Of a DNA stretch of 64,000 nucleotides, positions 61,475 to 64,000 are shown in pieces. Source of the stretch: CAWHJN01 sp963829705 (GTDB lineage: Bacteria; Bacteroidota; Rhodothermia; Rhodothermales; BA12); assembly GCA_963829705.1 (NCBI GenBank), contig CAWHJN010000001.1:1-64000 (forward strand). Direction: 5' to 3'. The translations under genes were made by a program, and so were the position numbers. Under the pieces are notes generated by a model. The model saw nothing but the letters and a program-made list of their open reading frames with translations. It was not told where the DNA came from and did no database searches. Position 1 is the first letter of the stretch. Every line of letters starts with the position of its first letter.

Positions 61475-62914
61475 TCAGTGCAGGACGGTGAGCGAGCGGG
61501 TGAGCACCTGCCCGGCGGCTTCTGCGTGGAGGACGTACAGCCCCGCCGCGAGCCGCCGCGTGTCGAGCGTCGCGGTGTGCAGTCCGGCACTCTCTGTTCC
61601 ATCCACGAGCGTCGCCACGCGCTGACCGAGCATGTTGAAGACCTCTACGCGCACCGCGCCCGCCGCCGGAAGCCGGTAGGTCAGCGTAGCCGTTTCGCGT
61701 GCGGGATCGGGGTAGATAGGCAGCAGCGCGAACGAAACTGGATCTGCCGCCTCGTCTTCCGTTCCCGTCGCCGTGAGGTTGAGGACGAGAGCCGGGACGT
61801 TCCGCTGCGACTTCTCCCCGGTGCCCAGGCGACCGTCATCCCCGTTGCCCCAGCACACGGCGCTGCCATCGCTCCTGATAGCACACGTGTGCTCGTGGCC
61901 CGCCTCGACGCTCACGGCGTTTGTCAGGCCGCTCACCTGTACGGGAGTCGGCTGCGCCAGCGGCGTGCCGCCGAAACCGAGCTGGCCGAACTCGCCGTAG
62001 CCCCAGCAGAACACGGTGCCGTCGTCTTTGAGCGCGCACACGTGGTTGCCTCCGGCGCTCACGGCCTTCACGCCGGAGAGGCCGGCAACGTCCACCGGGG
62101 TCGAGGAATCGGCCATACCGCCGTTGCCGAGTTGCCCGCGGAACGAGCTGCCCCAGCACGAGACGGTGCCGTCGCTTTTGAGGGCGCAGGTGGAGCTTTC
62201 GCCTGCACTCACGCTGACAGCGTTCGTCAATCCCGCCACGGCGGTCGGCGTCGTGGCAGGGCTCGTGGTCCCGTCGCCCTGAAGAATCCAGCCCCAGCAG
62301 ACCACCGTGCCTGCGCCCCGGACGGCGCAGGTGTGCGCGCCGCCCGCGCTCAGGCTCACCACGTCGGTCAGGCCTGGCACGGCGACAGGTGCGGGCGCGT
62401 CGGCGGTGGCGGGGAAGCCGAGGAGGCCGTTGGTGCCGCTGCCCCAGCACACGACCGTACCGTCGTTCTTGAGCGCGCAGGTGTGTTGCGCGGCTGTGGT
62501 CACGCGCGTGGCGTTGGTGAGGCCGGTCACGTCCACGGGCGTGTTGGCATTCGTGGTGGCCCCGTTGCCGAGCCTGAGGGACTTACCGCTGCCCCAGCAC
62601 GCGACCGTTCCATCGCCCCGGACGGCGCACGAGTACGGGACATACGGCCCGGCATCTACCTGCACGACATCCGAGAGCCCCGTGACGGTGCCGACGGTGC
62701 GGCGGTCGTCGGCGAGGCCGTCGCCGAGTTCGCCGTCGTTCCCGTTGCCCCAGCAGCCGACGGTGCCGTCGCCCTTGATGGCACAGGTGTGCGAGAAGCC
62801 CGCACTGATGGACTGGGCATGAGCGGAGGTGCCGAGCAAAAGCAGCAGGCCCGGCACGACAAAGGCGCGGATCAGGAGGAAACGAGAGCGGAGAGGGGGA
62901 GCGATCGTCTGCAT
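61475..62914 (-). CDS. Secreted RCC1-repeat protein with type IX sorting domain
   Basis: 479 residues. Signal peptide, then about eight RCC1-like repeats 'S.G..HTCA[IL]K.DGTV.CWG.G..G.LG.G', each carrying two Cys, making a disulfide-stabilised seven-bladed propeller. The C-terminal 80 residues form a T9SS sorting domain ('YPDPARETATLTYRLPAAGAVRVEVFNMLGQRVATLVDG'). It is thus exported to the cell surface or medium. The function is likely binding. Confidence 0.88.
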   Translation of the reverse strand: MQTIAPPLRSRFLLIRAFVVPGLLLLLGTSAHAQSISAGFSHTCAIKGDGTVGCWGNGNDGELGDGLADDRRTVGTVTGLSDVVQVDAGPYVPYSCAVRGDGTVACWGSGKSLRLGNGATTNANTPVDVTGLTNATRVTTAAQHTCALKNDGTVVCWGSGTNGLLGFPATADAPAPVAVPGLTDVVSLSAGGAHTCAVRGAGTVVCWGWILQGDGTTSPATTPTAVAGLTNAVSVSAGESSTCALKSDGTVSCWGSSFRGQLGNGGMADSSTPVDVAGLSGVKAVSAGGNHVCALKDDGTVFCWGYGEFGQLGFGGTPLAQPTPVQVSGLTNAVSVEAGHEHTCAIRSDGSAVCWGNGDDGRLGTGEKSQRNVPALVLNLTATGTEDEAADPVSFALLPIYPDPARETATLTYRLPAAGAVRVEVFNMLGQRVATLVDGTESAGLHTATLDTRRLAAGLYVLHAEAAGQVLTRSLTVLH

Positions 62915-63057
62915 GGCTGGGTCAGGGAGGTGGAGGCCATGCAAGAGTAGAGGCGGTGTTGCCGGGAGCACCATCCCCCAAAAATGTGATTCGGCGCATC
63001 CGCCACATGCCGATATGCGTGGCGGATGCGCCGAATCCCGGCTGTCGCGTGAGCAGG

Positions 63058-63648
63058 TCAGCTTCGCGGCTCGGTACCCGCAGCGGAGGACCTCCGTGCC
63101 GCTTCCTGAAACAGCACGCCCGAGGCGGTATAGAGCGCCGCGAAAAAGCCGTTCAGCAAGACGACCTCCCAGGGCCATATCACGCTTTCCGAGCCCCATC
63201 GTGTGACCAGTACGACCCCGACGATCAGGCCCAGCGCGGCGGCCACCGCGAACATTGCGCGCGCCATTCCCTGCGCGCGCAACCGCGCGAGGATGACGCC
63301 GAATATCCCGACCAAGAGCGCGACGAAATACATCATGTTGGCGAGGTTGCCTTCGCTCCCGATGATGCCCACGGCGCCGCTTATCCAGATGATGAGGAAG
63401 GTGGCCGTGAGCGCTATGCCCACCGCGACGCGGTACGCCGTGTTGCGCGTCGTCCGCACGGCCAACTCCAACACGAACCCGGTGCCGTAGATGAGGGCGC
63501 CCGCGAAGATGAAATCAAACGCCGTCCATTGCACCTCGTCGGTGAACTGCATGGCGATGAGGGGCAGCAGCAGCAAAAGCGTGGCCGCCGCCCAGGCCAC
63601 GATCCTGAGGGGGTGGGTGGGCCGGCTGCCCGTGTGGTGTTCTGTCAT
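63058..63648 (-). CDS. Integral membrane protein, unknown
   Basis: 196 residues with about six transmembrane helices ('LRIVAWAAATLLLLLPLIAMQF', 'AFDFIFAGALIYGTGFVLELAV', 'AVGIALTATFLIIWISGAVGIIG', 'MMYFVALLVGIFGVILARL', 'MARAMFAVAAALGLIVGVVLV'). I recognise no named family. It overlaps the stop of the upstream gene by four bases, so they are coupled. Confidence 0.65.
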   Translation of the reverse strand: MTEHHTGSRPTHPLRIVAWAAATLLLLLPLIAMQFTDEVQWTAFDFIFAGALIYGTGFVLELAVRTTRNTAYRVAVGIALTATFLIIWISGAVGIIGSEGNLANMMYFVALLVGIFGVILARLRAQGMARAMFAVAAALGLIVGVVLVTRWGSESVIWPWEVVLLNGFFAALYTASGVLFQEAARRSSAAGTEPRS

Positions 63649-63911
63649 GGCTTTACTTCTGTTGAGGGGTGAGCAGGTCCGTGATGCGCCCGAATGCGGA
63701 CGTGCGTGAAGGCATACCATCCGCCGCCCAGCACAACCAGCAGGAGAGGAAGCGCGCCGGGTTCGCTTTCGGCGTATATCATGTAGGCCATGAGGGCAAC
63801 GCCTATCACGAAGAGGATGGCCGATAGGAGCCTCTGCATCTTTAGCTTCCTGGCGTCGTCACGGTGCCCGTGCCGCACGCCCTCGTGTGCTGTGTTTTCT
63901 GACTTTAGCAT
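63645..63911 (-). CDS. Small membrane protein, unknown
   Basis: 88 residues: a polar, His/Arg-rich N-terminal 24 residues, then two helices ('LLSAILFVIGVALMAYMIY', 'ALPLLLVVLGGGWYAFTHV'). The start may instead be the internal Met at residue 25, giving a 64-residue protein. Coupled to the downstream membrane protein by an ATGA overlap. Confidence 0.55.
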   Translation of the reverse strand: MLKSENTAHEGVRHGHRDDARKLKMQRLLSAILFVIGVALMAYMIYAESEPGALPLLLVVLGGGWYAFTHVRIRAHHGPAHPSTEVKP

Positions 63912-64000
63912 CGTTTCGTTGTGGATCGTTGGTGAAGGTGGGAGTGGATGGGGGAGGCGACGCTTCCGCTCGGTTGTAACATGCGAAAAGGCCGCCTGCG

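Noticed and set aside
1..64000. Integrase or integron integrase gene
   Set aside because: I looked for the R...H-x-x-R...Y pattern of tyrosine recombinases and for serine recombinase starts in all plausible proteins. None fits. Only the IS3 transposase is present.
1..64000. CRISPR array
   Set aside because: No evenly spaced identical repeats with unique spacers; the repeated elements are attC sites of unequal length with genes between them.

Overview
The window is high-GC bacterial DNA. Several proteins end in the short 'yDvLGRrV...G.Y.v.v' C-terminal sorting domain of the type IX secretion system. Shine-Dalgarno sites are mostly weak, and rpsF-rpsR-rplI stand together without ssb. This points to Bacteroidota in the broad sense, most likely the Rhodothermota (Salinibacter/Rhodothermus/Rubricoccus side). 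The assignment is inference from protein style.

The window falls into two halves. From 1 to about 39,250 it is accessory DNA; from about 39,320 to the end it is compact, ordinary chromosome. The boundary is sharp. A 47-bp sequence that is the 3' part of a tRNA-Thr(CGU) gene (anticodon loop, T arm, 3' acceptor strand) occurs identically at 4139-4185 and 39205-39251, and neither copy has a pairing 5' half. This is the footprint of site-specific integration into a tRNA gene. It delimits a 35-kb island (4139-39251) and implies that DNA left of 4139 belongs to another island in tandem, with the intact tRNA gene to the left of the window. Arm-site-like repeats lie near both ends. No integrase gene is visible.

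Inside the island are two stretches (6873-12149 and 28445-36498) with the architecture of an integron cassette array: short unrelated plus-strand genes, each followed by an imperfect palindrome with attC-like R'' and R' boxes. In eleven cassettes the box at the start is the reverse complement (exact or one mismatch) of the box at the end, as expected if each once existed as a circle closed through its own attC. No integron integrase is present, so this is an array without a visible recombinase. Cassettes carry two serine hydrolases, an FG-GAP protein, a VIT-type and a CDF-type metal transporter, a DUF2314-like protein, a DUF1232 protein, a STAS-like protein, small membrane proteins, a broken ABC permease, a gene-less cassette and an IS3 insertion.

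The two stretches are separated by a 16-kb, mostly minus-strand block without attC sites: umuDC remnants, an endonuclease I fragment, a GNAT enzyme, a di-haem peroxidase with a FixH-like lipoprotein, an AraC regulator, a flavin monooxygenase, a type IX-secreted protein, a cupin, and an ABC exporter (ATPase plus permease fused to an M1 peptidase) divergent from a LytS/LytTR two-component system. Left of 4139 are a multiply frameshifted AIPR-type defence gene and two toxin-antitoxin pairs; the first pair is duplicated, with a truncated toxin, just inside the island. A frameshifted Fic gene with a perfect palindrome upstream closes the island.

The chromosomal half carries a BNR/sortilin-like secreted protein, DUF1232 and DUF547 proteins, a coiled-coil lipoprotein, a universal stress protein, DsbD, rplI-rpsR-rpsF, a CAU tRNA, holB, a RicT/PSP1 protein, gamma-glutamyltransferase, purF, a sodium:neurotransmitter-type symporter, an outer-membrane protein, a frameshifted GH13 enzyme and an RCC1-repeat secreted protein. 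Pseudogenes are concentrated in the accessory half.
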